64,000 bases of DNA from Phaeobacter sp. CECT 5382 (GTDB taxonomy: Bacteria; Pseudomonadota; Alphaproteobacteria; Rhodobacterales; Rhodobacteraceae). The notes beneath the pieces were generated by a model that was not told the DNA's origin, made no database searches, and saw nothing but the letters and a program-made list of their open reading frames with translations. Made by a program: the position numbers and the translations under genes. The stretch lies in contig NZ_CYSG01000011.1 in assembly GCF_001457775.1 (NCBI RefSeq), positions 78,126 to 142,125 of the forward strand, in the 5' to 3' direction. Positions 8,047 to 16,733 of the stretch are shown here, in pieces; positions within the stretch are counted from its first letter, which is position 1; each line of letters opens with the position of its first letter.

Positions 8047-9365
8047 CTGACACCATGAAACACAGCCTGATGTTTGTCGCTGTCGGCACGCTGATCCTGC
8101 TCGAAGGCCTCACCAACTGGAGCTTTTTCTCAGGGTCCTGGAACTCTTCACTGGTCATCCTCAACATGGGATTGATTTCCGCCATCATGGCCCTCGGCGT
8201 GAACCTGCAATGGGGTTTTGCCGGCTTGTTCAACGTCGGCATCATGGGCTTTACCGCCCTGGGTGGACTGGCCGTGGTTTTGACCGCCACGCCCCCTACA
8301 CCTGGCGCCTGGAGCGCTGGTGGTCCGGGTGTCATCATGGCTATGGTCATGGGCGCGCTGACGGTTGTATCGGCCGTAGCCGTAACCCGAATGCTGCCCA
8401 AAGGGCGCATGCGTGGTCTGCTGATGCTGGCCATTCTTATCATCGGTTTCGTAATTTACCGAGCCCTGTTTGACCCCGCGATCGGCGCGATCGAGGCGAT
8501 TAATCCTGCGATCAGCGGCAATATTGGTGGTCTTGGCTGGCCGGTTATCTTGTCCTGGCCTGTTGGCGGGCTGTTGGCCGCCGGGGCTGCTTGGTTGATT
8601 GGCAAAACAGCACTTGGCCTGCGGTCGGACTATCTGGCCATTGCAACGCTGGGGATTGCCGAGATCATCATCGCCATCCTCAAGAACGAAGACTGGCTGT
8701 CGCGCGGTGTGAAAAACGTCGTCGGCCTGCCACGGCCTTTGCCTTTTGAGGTTGATCTGCAGAATGATCCAGCCTTTGTGGAGCGCGCAGCAGGGATTGG
8801 CCTGGATCCGGTTCTGGCCTCCACGCTCTATGTGAAACTGGGCTATGCGGTTTTGTTTTCTGTTGTTCTGCTTGCGCTGTTGTGGATGGCACAGATGGCA
8901 TTGAAAAGCCCTTGGGGCCGAATGATGCGTGCCATTCGTGACAATGAGGTTGCCGCACAGGCCATGGGCAAAAACGTCACCAAGCGCCATTTGCAGATTT
9001 TTGTTCTTGGCTCTGCCATCTGTGGCATTGCCGGTGCGATGATGACCACATTGGACGGACAGCTCACGCCAGGGACCTATAACCCCTTGCGGTTCACCTT
9101 CCTGATCTGGGTGATGGTGATCGTAGGCGGGTCTGGAAACAACTTTGGCTCAGTGCTGGGTGGTTTCCTGATCTGGTTTCTCTGGATCAAGGTTGAGCCG
9201 ATGAGCCTGGAGCTGATTGGCCTGCTGACATCCGGCATGGGCGAAGACAGCTTTTTGCGTGGACACCTGATGGAAAATGCCGCCCACATGCGCCTGTTCA
9301 CCATGGGTCTTATCCTGTTGCTGGTTTTGCGGTTTAGCCCGCGCGGGCTAATACCCGAAAAGTAA
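8043..9365 (+). CDS. livM: ABC transporter permease, LivM type
   Basis: The 440-residue membrane protein is the other half of the channel. It is longer than an average LivM because of an extra hydrophobic portion (about residues 90-170, containing MLAILIIGFVIYRALF) before the conserved GLRSDYLAIATLGIAEII. The coupling loop is KSPWGRMMRAIRDNEVAAQAMGKN, and the conserved ends IVGGSGNNFGSVLGG and LRFSPRGLIPEK are present. It overlaps livH by 4 bases. A bidirectional terminator lies just downstream and closes the operon. Confidence 0.92.
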   Translation: MTDTMKHSLMFVAVGTLILLEGLTNWSFFSGSWNSSLVILNMGLISAIMALGVNLQWGFAGLFNVGIMGFTALGGLAVVLTATPPTPGAWSAGGPGVIMAMVMGALTVVSAVAVTRMLPKGRMRGLLMLAILIIGFVIYRALFDPAIGAIEAINPAISGNIGGLGWPVILSWPVGGLLAAGAAWLIGKTALGLRSDYLAIATLGIAEIIIAILKNEDWLSRGVKNVVGLPRPLPFEVDLQNDPAFVERAAGIGLDPVLASTLYVKLGYAVLFSVVLLALLWMAQMALKSPWGRMMRAIRDNEVAAQAMGKNVTKRHLQIFVLGSAICGIAGAMMTTLDGQLTPGTYNPLRFTFLIWVMVIVGGSGNNFGSVLGGFLIWFLWIKVEPMSLELIGLLTSGMGEDSFLRGHLMENAAHMRLFTMGLILLLVLRFSPRGLIPEK

Positions 9366-9385
9366 AACTCTGCAGTATCGCAAAG

Positions 9386-9424
9386 AAAAACGCCGCCCCA
9401 GTGATGAGGCGGCGTTTTTGTTTT
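9386..9424. terminator. Bidirectional terminator between livM and the HerA-like gene
   Basis: CGCCGCC (9391-9397) pairs with GGCGGCG (9408-9414), flanked by AAAAA on the left and TTTTT on the right. It can therefore stop transcripts from both convergent genes. Confidence 0.85.
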
Positions 9425-9439
9425 GTCGCAGGCCTGAGG

Positions 9440-10984
9440 TTAGCGCCCCTTGAACAATCCCCCCAGAATGCCGCGCACGATACGCCGTCCGGTGGTGCCT
9501 TTCAGCTCTTTGATCACCGCTTCGGACATGGCCGAGGCGAAGCTTTCCTTAGGGCGATGGCGGCGCGATGAAGACCGTGGGATGCGAGAGCCGGAATAGC
9601 GCCGTGCCGCGTTAAATTCGCGGGCCATGGGTTCGGGCGCCTCCTCTGCTGCCTGCTCGGCGGTTTCGGCTTCCTGGGCTGCTGCTTCGGCACGCTTGGA
9701 CAGAATTTCATATGCCGAATGGCGATCCAGGGGTTTGTCGTATTTTCCAGCCATATCAGAGCGTTTTAGAAACTCTGCCCGCTCGGCCTTGGTGATCGGC
9801 CCCAGCTGACTGCTGGGCGGACGGATCAAAGTGCGTTCCACAATGCCGGGCACTCCTTTTTTCTGCAACATTGAGGTGACGGCTTCGCCCACTCCAACCT
9901 CACGAATGGCATCGGATGTCGAAAATCGCGGATTTTCTCGGTAGGTCTCTGCGGCGAGCTTAAGGTTCTTGCGATCCTTGGCAGTAAAAGCGCGCAGCGC
10001 ATGCTGGATACGGTTGCCGAGCTGGCCCAGAATATCCTCGGGCACATCAGCCGGGTTTTGCGTGATGAAATAGATCCCAACCCCTTTGGAGCGGATCAGA
10101 CGCGCCACCTGTTCTACCTTGTCGACCAGAACCTTTGGGGCATCATCAAACAGCAGGTGTGCTTCGTCAAAAAAGAACACCAGTTTGGGTTTGTCCGGAT
10201 CCCCAACTTCGGGCAATTCTTCAAACAGCTCGCTAAGCAGCCAAAGCAGAAAGGTTGCATAGAGCTTTGGCGAGGCCATCAACTTATCCGAGGCCAGAAT
10301 ATTAACCATGCCACGCCCCTGGGCATCCCGACGCATCAGGTCAGACAGCTCCAGCGCGGGTTCGCCAAACAGATCGGCAGCCCCCTGATTTTCCAATACC
10401 AGAAGGCGGCGCTGGATAGCTCCAACAGAGGCCGGCGAGACATTGCCATAGCGCAGCGACAGCTCGCCCCGGTTTTCACCAATCCACACCAAAAGCGACT
10501 GCAGATCTTTCAGATCCAGCAGTGGCAGGGCCTGTTCGTCGGCAAGGCGAAAGGCGATATTCAGAATGCCTTCTTGTGCCTCGCTCAGCTCCAGCAATTG
10601 TGACAACAACAGCGGTCCCATTTCCGCGACCGTGGTTCGTACTGGGTGGCCCTGTTCACCAAACAAATCCCAAAAGGTGACTGGGCAGTCATGATAACTA
10701 TAGCTACCAAAACCGATCTTTTCGGCACGGCTGGCAAATGCCTCGTGCAGCTTGTGCGCCGAGCTGCCTGCCTTGGCCAGCCCTGAAAGATCGCCTTTGA
10801 CATCCGCCATGATCACGGGAACACCAGCCTGCGAGAAGCTTTCCGCGAGGATCTGCAATGTCACCGTTTTGCCAGTTCCTGTCGCACCGGCAATCAGGCC
10901 GTGGCGGTTGGCATATTTAAAGCTGAGTTCTTGCGCCTGCCCGTAGTCTTCGCCGCCGCCGCCAATGAAAATCTTATCCGTCAT
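9440..10984 (-). CDS. HerA-like P-loop ATPase (DUF853 family)
   Basis: The 514-residue cytosolic protein belongs to the DUF853/YjgR branch of the FtsK-HerA ATPase superfamily. Walker A is GATGTGKT at about 33-40. Further landmarks are [17 protein letters not shown], the Walker B stretch [17 protein letters not shown] and the sensor region [31 protein letters not shown]. The C terminus (about 440-514) is rich in Ala/Glu and then basic. Members are widespread in bacteria but their role is not firmly established; DNA processing or a translocase-like motor is inferred from the fold. A tandem TCGGACACAGAA-type repeat sits immediately upstream of its start. It faces livM across a shared terminator. 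Confidence 0.88.
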   Translation of the reverse strand: MTDKIFIGGGGEDYGQAQELSFKYANRHGLIAGATGTGKTVTLQILAESFSQAGVPVIMADVKGDLSGLAKAGSSAHKLHEAFASRAEKIGFGSYSYHDCPVTFWDLFGEQGHPVRTTVAEMGPLLLSQLLELSEAQEGILNIAFRLADEQALPLLDLKDLQSLLVWIGENRGELSLRYGNVSPASVGAIQRRLLVLENQGAADLFGEPALELSDLMRRDAQGRGMVNILASDKLMASPKLYATFLLWLLSELFEELPEVGDPDKPKLVFFFDEAHLLFDDAPKVLVDKVEQVARLIRSKGVGIYFITQNPADVPEDILGQLGNRIQHALRAFTAKDRKNLKLAAETYRENPRFSTSDAIREVGVGEAVTSMLQKKGVPGIVERTLIRPPSSQLGPITKAERAEFLKRSDMAGKYDKPLDRHSAYEILSKRAEAAAQEAETAEQAAEEAPEPMAREFNAARRYSGSRIPRSSSRRHRPKESFASAMSEAVIKELKGTTGRRIVRGILGGLFKGR

Positions 10985-10990
10985 TTTGAT

Positions 10991-11024
10991 CCCTTGTTCT
11001 GTGTCGGATTCTGTGTCCGAATTC
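10991..11024 (-). repeat. Tandem TCGGACACAGAA-type repeat, copy 1
   Basis: Read on the minus strand, TTCGGACACAGAA is followed by TCCGACACAGAA and then CAAGGG. The two 12-base units differ at one position. A near-identical element occurs at 36622-36653 after trpE, on the plus strand. Here it lies directly in front of the HerA-like gene and supplies part of its leader. Confidence 0.6.
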
Positions 11025-11173
11025 TAAGTTCGGCCCTTTTCTCTGATCTTGGTCCCAGCCGACCGGTGCTACTCCCGGCATATTACTCTGCCACCGCAAG
11101 GGGGCAACCACCGCGCTGGAGGGGCTAAAGACAGCACTTTTCTTGAACATACATCGTTAACCTCTTTGTGCGA

Positions 11174-11264
11174 TATACATAAGTGCCCGCCCTCTCATTA
11201 CGGAGGTGTCGGCGGGCATTTCCTCCCTGTCAGACTGGCCGTGCCTTGGGCACGGCCTTTTTTT
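11174..11264 (+). ncRNA. Candidate small RNA 1
   Basis: No gene occupies this part of the 655-base gap between the HerA-like gene and the IalB gene. TGCCCGCC (11184-11191) pairs with GGCGGGCA (11211-11218). A single-stranded stretch with TTTCCTCCCTG follows, then a perfect terminator GGCCGTGCC-TTG-GGCACGGCC plus seven T residues (11237-11264). A pyrimidine-rich segment able to pair with ribosome-binding sites, placed between a stem and a terminator, is a common trans-acting small-RNA design. No good sigma-70 promoter is seen: a TTGAAC at 11143-11148 is too far from TATACA at 11174-11179. The 5' end is therefore uncertain. Confidence 0.5.
11237..11264 (+). terminator. Terminator of small RNA candidate 1
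   Basis: A perfect 9-base stem, GGCCGTGCC/GGCACGGCC, has a 3-base loop and is followed by TTTTTTT. No protein gene upstream on this strand could account for it. Confidence 0.85.
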
Positions 11265-11402
11265 GTGCGCTGATACTTCTGTAAAAGCCGGTCTACAGCC
11301 CAAAATTTCTACAAATAGAAATGAATGCCGTGCGTGTGACGCGCAAAATGCTCCGAATAACCAGGAAAGCGGCCAAGTGTCACATTTTTTTGTTATTGCT
11401 TG

Positions 11403-11431
11403 TTGACCAACGCACGACCCTTTCGTACCTT
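11403..11431 (+). promoter_or_regulatory. Sigma-70-like promoter of small RNA candidate 2
   Basis: TTGACC (11403-11408) and TACCTT (11426-11431) are separated by exactly 17 bases. The predicted transcription start near 11438 lies just before a compact hairpin and terminator. Confidence 0.55.
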
Positions 11432-11437
11432 CCTTCT

Positions 11438-11508
11438 CAATAACTAAGTCGGCCAGTCCGACGGGGAGAAACGACACAGAAAAGGAAACCTCCGGGTTTC
11501 CTTTTTTG
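11438..11508 (+). ncRNA. Candidate small RNA 2
   Basis: A stand-alone transcript of about 70 bases is predicted. It would hold the hairpin GTCGG-CCAGT-CCGAC (11448-11462), a linker GGGGAGAAACGACACAGA and a terminator AAAGGAAACC-TCC-GGGTTTCC followed by TTTTTT (11480-11508). The promoter, first stem and terminator are tightly spaced and no reading frame fits inside. It could also be an attenuating leader of the IalB gene, but that gene has its own TATAAT promoter further down. It matches no RNA family known to me. Confidence 0.55.
11480..11508 (+). terminator. Terminator of small RNA candidate 2
   Basis: AAAGGAAACC pairs with GGGTTTCCTTT around a TCC loop, and six T residues follow. Confidence 0.85.
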
Positions 11509-11544
11509 CTTTTATACCAAGGATTTCTATTCTGGCGGATCGGA

Positions 11545-11574
11545 TCAACAATTCCCCGCCGATCGCGGTATAAT
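11545..11574 (+). promoter_or_regulatory. Promoter of the IalB-family gene
   Basis: A perfect TATAAT box (11569-11574) has TCAACA (11545-11550, 4 of 6 consensus bases) at an 18-base spacing. It lies 66 bases upstream of the IalB start codon. Confidence 0.55.
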
Positions 11575-11639
11575 GACCTGACACCCGTTTCAGGCCATGT
11601 TAAAGCCATAGCCAATGACCTGCGACAAATGAGGCAATC

Positions 11640-12278
11640 ATGATCAAGTCCCTGACCCCGATCACGCTGGCGACCCTGCTGGCCTTGACGACGCCCCTGG
11701 CGGCCCAGGAAAGCGAAACGGCTCAGACAGGCTCCACTGCTGAAGCAACAGGCCAAGCCGGAGGATCTACCGCAGACCAAGTGCTGGATCTTGGCCAAAC
11801 GGTCGGAGAAACCGAACCACAGATTGGCGACCGCTACGCCAAAGAAACCCACGGTGACTGGGATCTGGCCTGTGTCCGGACCGAAAACGGCCAGGACCCC
11901 TGTTCCCTTTTACAGATCCTTAAAGACCCAAACGACAATCCGATGGCAGAATTTTCGCTTTTTCGGATCGCCCCAAACGGTGGCCAAGCAGTGGCCGGCG
12001 CCACGATCATTGTGCCACTTGAAACATTGCTTCCGGCCGGTATTTCGATCTCGATCGATGGTGCCCCCGCTAAGCGGTACAACTTCCGATTTTGCGCACC
12101 CATTGGCTGCGTCGCGCAGATCGGCCTGACCCAGGCGGATATCGATGCATTCAAAAAGGGCAGCGAAGCCAAAGTCTCCCTGCGCCCAGAGGCAGCACCG
12201 GATCAGCTGGTCGAAATGCCAATGTCGCTGAAGGGGTTCACTGCCGGGTTTGGCGCCGTGGACGTTGTTCAACAGTAA
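11640..12278 (+). CDS. Invasion-associated locus B (IalB) family protein
   Basis: The 212-residue exported protein has a Sec signal peptide (MIKSLTPITLATLLALTTPLAAQ, about 1-23). A Gln/Thr/Ala-rich linker leads to the IalB domain (about 68-210), with the conserved GDWDLACV, two cysteine pairs (DPCSLLQ and FRFCAPIGC) and ATIIVPL. IalB was named in Bartonella, but the family is widespread and of unknown biochemical function in free-living alphaproteobacteria. The position after a TATAAT promoter and before its own terminator indicates a single-gene transcript. Confidence 0.88.
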   Translation: MIKSLTPITLATLLALTTPLAAQESETAQTGSTAEATGQAGGSTADQVLDLGQTVGETEPQIGDRYAKETHGDWDLACVRTENGQDPCSLLQILKDPNDNPMAEFSLFRIAPNGGQAVAGATIIVPLETLLPAGISISIDGAPAKRYNFRFCAPIGCVAQIGLTQADIDAFKKGSEAKVSLRPEAAPDQLVEMPMSLKGFTAGFGAVDVVQQ

Positions 12279-12314
12279 TTGGCGGAGCACATCGTTCTCT
12301 CTCATTGCAAGCAC

Positions 12315-12346
12315 AAAAAGGCTCTCACATTCTGAGGGCCTTTTTT
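12315..12346 (+). terminator. Terminator of the IalB-family gene
   Basis: AAAGGCTCTC pairs with GAGGGCCTTT (one G-U pair) and is followed by a T run, 37 bases after the stop codon. Confidence 0.8.
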
Positions 12347-12444
12347 GTGTCATGAGCCCGGCCTGTATGAAAATGTGTGGCAGGGCCAAAGGTGGCAGAT
12401 TGGTCGAAAAAACTCTACGAAACGGCGGCAGGGGCGTTTTGTGA

Positions 12445-13653
12445 CTAGACGCGTCCCAGCGCCAGCACGGCGTTCAATCCGCCAAAGGCAAACGCATTGG
12501 ACAGCGCGACGGATACCTTTGCCTCGCGCGCTTCATTTGGCACCACATCTAACGCACATTCCGGATCAGGCTCTTCATAACCGATGGTTGGCGCAATAAC
12601 GCCATCCTTCAGCGCCATGATACAGGCCAACAGCTCAACCGCGCCGGTGCCGCCAATCAGATGGCCATGCATGGATTTTGTCGAAGACATCATCAACTGA
12701 TCCGCGTGCGGTCCAAAGACATCTGCAACAGCGGCACATTCGGTTTTGTCGTTGGCTGCGGTGCCGGTGCCATGGGCGTTGATATACCCGACCTGTTCCG
12801 GATTGATCCCGGCATCCTGCAGCGCACCCGATATCGCCCGTGCCGCTCCCTGCTTACTTGGCATCACAATATCCGACGCATCCGAGGTCATGGCAAAACC
12901 GAGTACTTCGCATAGAATTTCGGCCCCACGCGCGCGCGCATGATCATAGTCTTCAAAAACAAAGATACCGGCACCCTCACCCTGAACCATGCCGTTGCGG
13001 TTGGCACTGAAGGGGCGGCAGGCGTCTTTTGACATCACCCGCAACCCTTCCCAGGCTTTGACACCGCCAAAACACAGCATAGATTCCGACCCACCAGTGA
13101 CCATGGCTGGACTCATGCCGGAGCGCACCATCTGAAAGGCCTGCGCCATGGCGTGGTTCGATGAGGCGCAGGCGGTAGAAACCGTGAAACTTGGCCCCTT
13201 GAGATTGAATTCCATCGACACATGGCTGGCGGCGGCGTTGTTCATCAGTTTTGGAACCACAAAGGGGTGCACCCGGTTCTTGCCGTCCTCATAGACGGAC
13301 CGGTAATTGTCGTCCCAGGTCGACACGCCACCTCCGGCGGTGCCCAGAACCACGCCCGATTTGGCCGCCAGTTCACCGTGGAATTCGATCCCCGACTGGC
13401 TGATGGCTTCCTTGGCTGCTGTCAGGGTGAATTGCGTGAAGCGATCATACAGGCTCATCTGTTGCCGGTTGAACCGGCCTTCGGCCTCAAAACCGCGGAC
13501 CTGACCGCCGATTTTGATCGCCAGGCGGTCCACATCACGAAACTCGAGCGCGCCTATGCCACAGCGCCCCTCGCGCATGGCTTCATAGGTCGCGTTCACC
13601 GAATGCCCAAGGGCATTTATGGTGCCTGCTCCGGTGATCACAACGCGCTTCAT
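12445..13653 (-). CDS. FabF/NodE-like beta-ketoacyl-ACP synthase
   Basis: The 402-residue condensing enzyme has the full KAS II active site: nucleophile Cys162 in STACASSN, His294 in NAHGTGT, and Lys326 and His331 in STKSMHGHLIGG. It extends an acyl chain carried on an ACP. It ends the minus-strand run L,D-transpeptidase, lpxD, ACP, KAS with a gap of only 31 bases to the ACP. That arrangement suggests a dedicated ACP/KAS pair that prepares an acyl group, possibly the hydroxyacyl chain used by LpxD for lipid A. That use is inference; the housekeeping FabF is expected elsewhere in the genome. Confidence 0.88.
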   Translation of the reverse strand: MKRVVITGAGTINALGHSVNATYEAMREGRCGIGALEFRDVDRLAIKIGGQVRGFEAEGRFNRQQMSLYDRFTQFTLTAAKEAISQSGIEFHGELAAKSGVVLGTAGGGVSTWDDNYRSVYEDGKNRVHPFVVPKLMNNAAASHVSMEFNLKGPSFTVSTACASSNHAMAQAFQMVRSGMSPAMVTGGSESMLCFGGVKAWEGLRVMSKDACRPFSANRNGMVQGEGAGIFVFEDYDHARARGAEILCEVLGFAMTSDASDIVMPSKQGAARAISGALQDAGINPEQVGYINAHGTGTAANDKTECAAVADVFGPHADQLMMSSTKSMHGHLIGGTGAVELLACIMALKDGVIAPTIGYEEPDPECALDVVPNEAREAKVSVALSNAFAFGGLNAVLALGRV

Positions 13654-13684
13654 CTGAAATACTCCCAGGACATTCGCCCTGCTA

Positions 13685-13942
13685 TCACGTTTTCTGTGAC
13701 ATCAGCTTGTCAATCCCGGTGATTATGGCCGCGACATTTGAAATATCAAAATCGCTTTCTTCGGGCGCATTGGCATTGAAGGGAATTGAGATGTCGAATT
13801 CCTCCTCAATGGCAAAAATACACTCCACCAGTCCCATGCTGTCGATCCCCAGATCCTCCAGCGTGCTGGTCAGCGTTACATCCGATGGTTCCAGTAGCGC
13901 CTGTTCGGCGACAATGGCGATAACCTTGTCCTGAGTGCTCAT
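13685..13942 (-). CDS. Acyl carrier protein, non-housekeeping
   Basis: The 85-residue acidic protein has the phosphopantetheine attachment motif DLGIDSMGLVE with the modified Ser at residue 35. It differs from housekeeping AcpP, which usually has ADSLDTVE around the serine, and from rhizobial AcpXL. It lies between lpxD (49-base gap) and the FabF-like synthase (31-base gap), so it is probably the carrier used by these two enzymes. The ACP-fold assignment is firm; the pathway is inferred from neighbours. Confidence 0.88.
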   Translation of the reverse strand: MSTQDKVIAIVAEQALLEPSDVTLTSTLEDLGIDSMGLVECIFAIEEEFDISIPFNANAPEESDFDISNVAAIITGIDKLMSQKT

Positions 13943-13991
13943 GTCTGGCCCCCTGATCCTTGATGTTTCGGCAGATGTAGCGGCTAAATCC

Positions 13992-15065
13992 CTACTTGAA
14001 AACAGCCTTTTTCAGCGCATCCAGGTCCCGCATCAGCCGTGGCAGACGCCTTTGCACCTTGTACATATCGGTATGGGTTTCCATTTTGACTGCCGGATAT
14101 CCCATCACAACGCGCCCTGCGGGAACATTGGACAGGATTTTGCTGCCGCCAGCCGCGATCGCGCCATCACCGACAAAGAGATTGTCGCCAACGCCGCACT
14201 GCCCACCAAGCACAACATTGTTGCCAATATCCACCGACCCGGAGATTCCGCTTTGACCACAAAGCAGGCAATCTCTGCCGATGCGGGTATTATGCCCCAC
14301 ATGGACCAGATTATCGAGCTTAGTCCCGCTGCCGATCTCTGTGTCTCGAATGGTTCCGTTGTCGATGGTGCAATTGCAGCCGATTTCAACATCATCGCCG
14401 ATTGTTATGGCCCCCAAAGAATGAATGCGCAGCCAGCTTTGCGGTTTTGCATCTCCTTGATCCCCCAGGGTCTTGCGCACGTTCCCGGCCCCGGACCCCG
14501 GGGGGGTGACAAAGAAAAAGCCATCACCGCCGATGCGCGCACCTGGCTGGGCGCGAAAGCGTGCGCCAATCTTTGCGCGTGCCCCAATAGAGACCATTTC
14601 GCGCAGCTGCGCCTCGGGCCCCAGCTCAACATCCATGCCGATAAAGCAATGTGGCCCGATCACCGAGCCTTTGCCAATCTTGGCACCCGCCGCAATCACG
14701 GTCATAGGGCCTACACTGACGTCATCCGCCAGCTTCGCTGCGGGATCGATAACAGCTGAGGGATGGATACCTGTGCTAAAGCCTTGTCCCTGGTCCAACA
14801 GGACCGTGACACCGGACATCGCCATCCGCGGGCGCGTGGCAAAAATTGCCGCCTTCAACCCAAGGGCCTGCCAATCGGCCCCCTCCCAAAGCAAAGCAAC
14901 ACGGGCACCACCGGCGGCCAGCCCGTCAGCATATTTTGGCGAGGTCGCCATGGCCAGATCATCAGGGCCTGCATCCTGTGGCTCTGCTGCACGCAGGATG
15001 CAGAGATCCAGCTCCCCTTGGGCTTCGACGCCTAGTGCGTCGGCAATCTGGCGAACAGTGTACAT
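13992..15065 (-). CDS. lpxD: UDP-3-O-acylglucosamine N-acyltransferase
   Basis: The 357-residue enzyme transfers a hydroxyacyl chain from ACP to UDP-3-O-acylglucosamine in lipid A synthesis. An N-terminal uridine-binding domain (about 1-95) is followed by a left-handed beta helix of hexapeptide repeats (about 98-335). The catalytic His258 lies in NLVHVGHNTRIG. The family glycine-rich loop reads GARIGGDGFFF, where GSDGFGF is commoner. It is in an operon with an L,D-transpeptidase upstream and an ACP and KAS downstream, rather than in the fabZ-lpxA-lpxB cluster usual in gammaproteobacteria. Whether a second lpxD exists in this genome cannot be seen here. Confidence 0.9.
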   Translation of the reverse strand: MYTVRQIADALGVEAQGELDLCILRAAEPQDAGPDDLAMATSPKYADGLAAGGARVALLWEGADWQALGLKAAIFATRPRMAMSGVTVLLDQGQGFSTGIHPSAVIDPAAKLADDVSVGPMTVIAAGAKIGKGSVIGPHCFIGMDVELGPEAQLREMVSIGARAKIGARFRAQPGARIGGDGFFFVTPPGSGAGNVRKTLGDQGDAKPQSWLRIHSLGAITIGDDVEIGCNCTIDNGTIRDTEIGSGTKLDNLVHVGHNTRIGRDCLLCGQSGISGSVDIGNNVVLGGQCGVGDNLFVGDGAIAAGGSKILSNVPAGRVVMGYPAVKMETHTDMYKVQRRLPRLMRDLDALKKAVFK

Positions 15066-15107
15066 TTTGGGGCCCTTTTCAGACGTCGTTGAAAACCGGG
15101 CCCCTGT

Positions 15108-16733
15108 TTACCCCTGAATGTCTGGCAGTGTCACCCCTGCCCGTTCCAATGCGGCCCAGACCTTGGCATCGCGCCCATAGACATCCCGGCGGAACTCGGC
15201 CCGACCTTTGTTGGACACATAGGCCGTCCGATAGATAATGTGAACAGGCACCTGCTGATCCAGCTCCACCTTGGTCTCTTTTCCGGACTTCAGGATCCGG
15301 TTGAAAAACGCTTGCGGGTCTTCGGTTTGTTTGGCCAGCAGCGCATAGGCGAACTCAAAGGGCTGCGCCAAGCGGATACAGCCATGAGAGAAAGCACGGA
15401 CTTCGCGGGCAAACAGGCTCTTTTGCGGCGTGTCATGCAGGTAGATATTGTATTTATTGGGGAACATGAATTTGACCAGCCCCAGTGCGTTTCGACTGCT
15501 CGGGGGCTGTTTCATCGCATAGGGAAAGCTGCGCGCAGTGAACTGAGAAAAATCAACCGAACCGCGATTGACCACCCGTCCGCGATTGTCGGTGATCTGG
15601 ATATGGCTGACCGCGTTCGGATTGTTGCGCAGTTTTGGCAGGTATTCCTTGGTGATGATCGAACGGGGCACATACCAACTTGGATTGATCACCATATGCT
15701 CCATCACGTCCGAAAACTCGGGCGAACGGCGGTCATGCACGTTTTTCCCGATAACAGAGCGGGTTTCAAAGGTGACATCGCCATTGTCGATGATCTTTGC
15801 AGTGAAATCCGTCTGGTTGACCAGTACATGGCGGCTTCCCCGCTCTGGTGTTAGCCAGCGCTCACGCTCCATCGCGATGATGACTGATTTCAACCGATCC
15901 CGAACCGGGCGATTGACTTCTTTCAGGGTTCCGGGACCGGCGACACCGTCAGATTCGAGCCCGTGATCCGATTGGAACTCCTCGACCGCGCGTTCCATCG
16001 CACGATCATAAGAGCTTGTCGCGCTCCGCTCCATGTAGCCCATACGGATCAACCGGTTTCTGAGTGCGACAACCGCCTGGCCCTGATCCCCGGGCTCCAG
16101 TTTCTTGCCGGGAACAGTCGCCCCCCAGCCACCAGCTGCAGTCAACTGTTCCAGCCGCAGTTTTTCGCGCATCAAGGCACGATACTGCGGTGACGCGGGC
16201 ACCAGAGCGCGCAGATAGGCAAAAGGCTGCGTTTCACGCAGGCCCGCCAGAAGAGCCGCACCATCATTGTCCCGCTTCTTGCGCACCATACCATCGTCGA
16301 TTGACAAGGGGTTCAGCATCCCCGTCTGCAGCTTTTGCGCATAGTTAACAAAGGCGGTGCTCAGTGCGGCCTCAACCTTGCCGAAATCACGGGCGGTCCG
16401 GGCGTTGCGCATCTGTTCGATCAGCCCTGCGGCCTCGGTAGATTGATCCGGCAATCCATGTGCTGAAGCCTCATCCAATGCCTGTAGCAAAGCGGCCCGA
16501 CGTTGCGATGACGCATCGTCGCCACCGGTCCAGAGCGGTGCATAGGTGCTGTTGCGATAAAATTTCGCAACAGCATCGTTAACCGAGGCCTGTTCCGCGA
16601 CGGCCTGCCGGAACGCCGTCGACTGTGCAGACGCCGCCTGCCCGATGCCAAGGCTGCAAACCCCACTCAAAGCCAGCGCAAATACCCCAATTTTCAGACG
16701 ATTAGTCAGCCGTGGAATCTGGAGCATAGTCAT
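15108..16733 (-). CDS. L,D-transpeptidase (YkuD domain, YcbB-like)
   Basis: The 541-residue periplasmic enzyme forms 3-3 peptidoglycan cross-links or attaches partners to peptidoglycan. It has a signal segment (about 14-36, GVFALALSGVCSLGIGQAASA), a YcbB-type scaffold domain, a peptidoglycan-binding repeat (about 210-270, GDQGQAVVALRNRLIRMGY) and a YkuD catalytic domain. The active-site motif is SHGCIRL with Cys452. A second ATG two codons in (16727) is an equally possible start. It heads the envelope operon with lpxD, ACP and KAS (42-base gap to lpxD). A Tat-exported DUF882 peptidase is divergent from it, so cell-wall functions face each other here. Confidence 0.92.
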   Translation of the reverse strand: MTMLQIPRLTNRLKIGVFALALSGVCSLGIGQAASAQSTAFRQAVAEQASVNDAVAKFYRNSTYAPLWTGGDDASSQRRAALLQALDEASAHGLPDQSTEAAGLIEQMRNARTARDFGKVEAALSTAFVNYAQKLQTGMLNPLSIDDGMVRKKRDNDGAALLAGLRETQPFAYLRALVPASPQYRALMREKLRLEQLTAAGGWGATVPGKKLEPGDQGQAVVALRNRLIRMGYMERSATSSYDRAMERAVEEFQSDHGLESDGVAGPGTLKEVNRPVRDRLKSVIIAMERERWLTPERGSRHVLVNQTDFTAKIIDNGDVTFETRSVIGKNVHDRRSPEFSDVMEHMVINPSWYVPRSIITKEYLPKLRNNPNAVSHIQITDNRGRVVNRGSVDFSQFTARSFPYAMKQPPSSRNALGLVKFMFPNKYNIYLHDTPQKSLFAREVRAFSHGCIRLAQPFEFAYALLAKQTEDPQAFFNRILKSGKETKVELDQQVPVHIIYRTAYVSNKGRAEFRRDVYGRDAKVWAALERAGVTLPDIQG

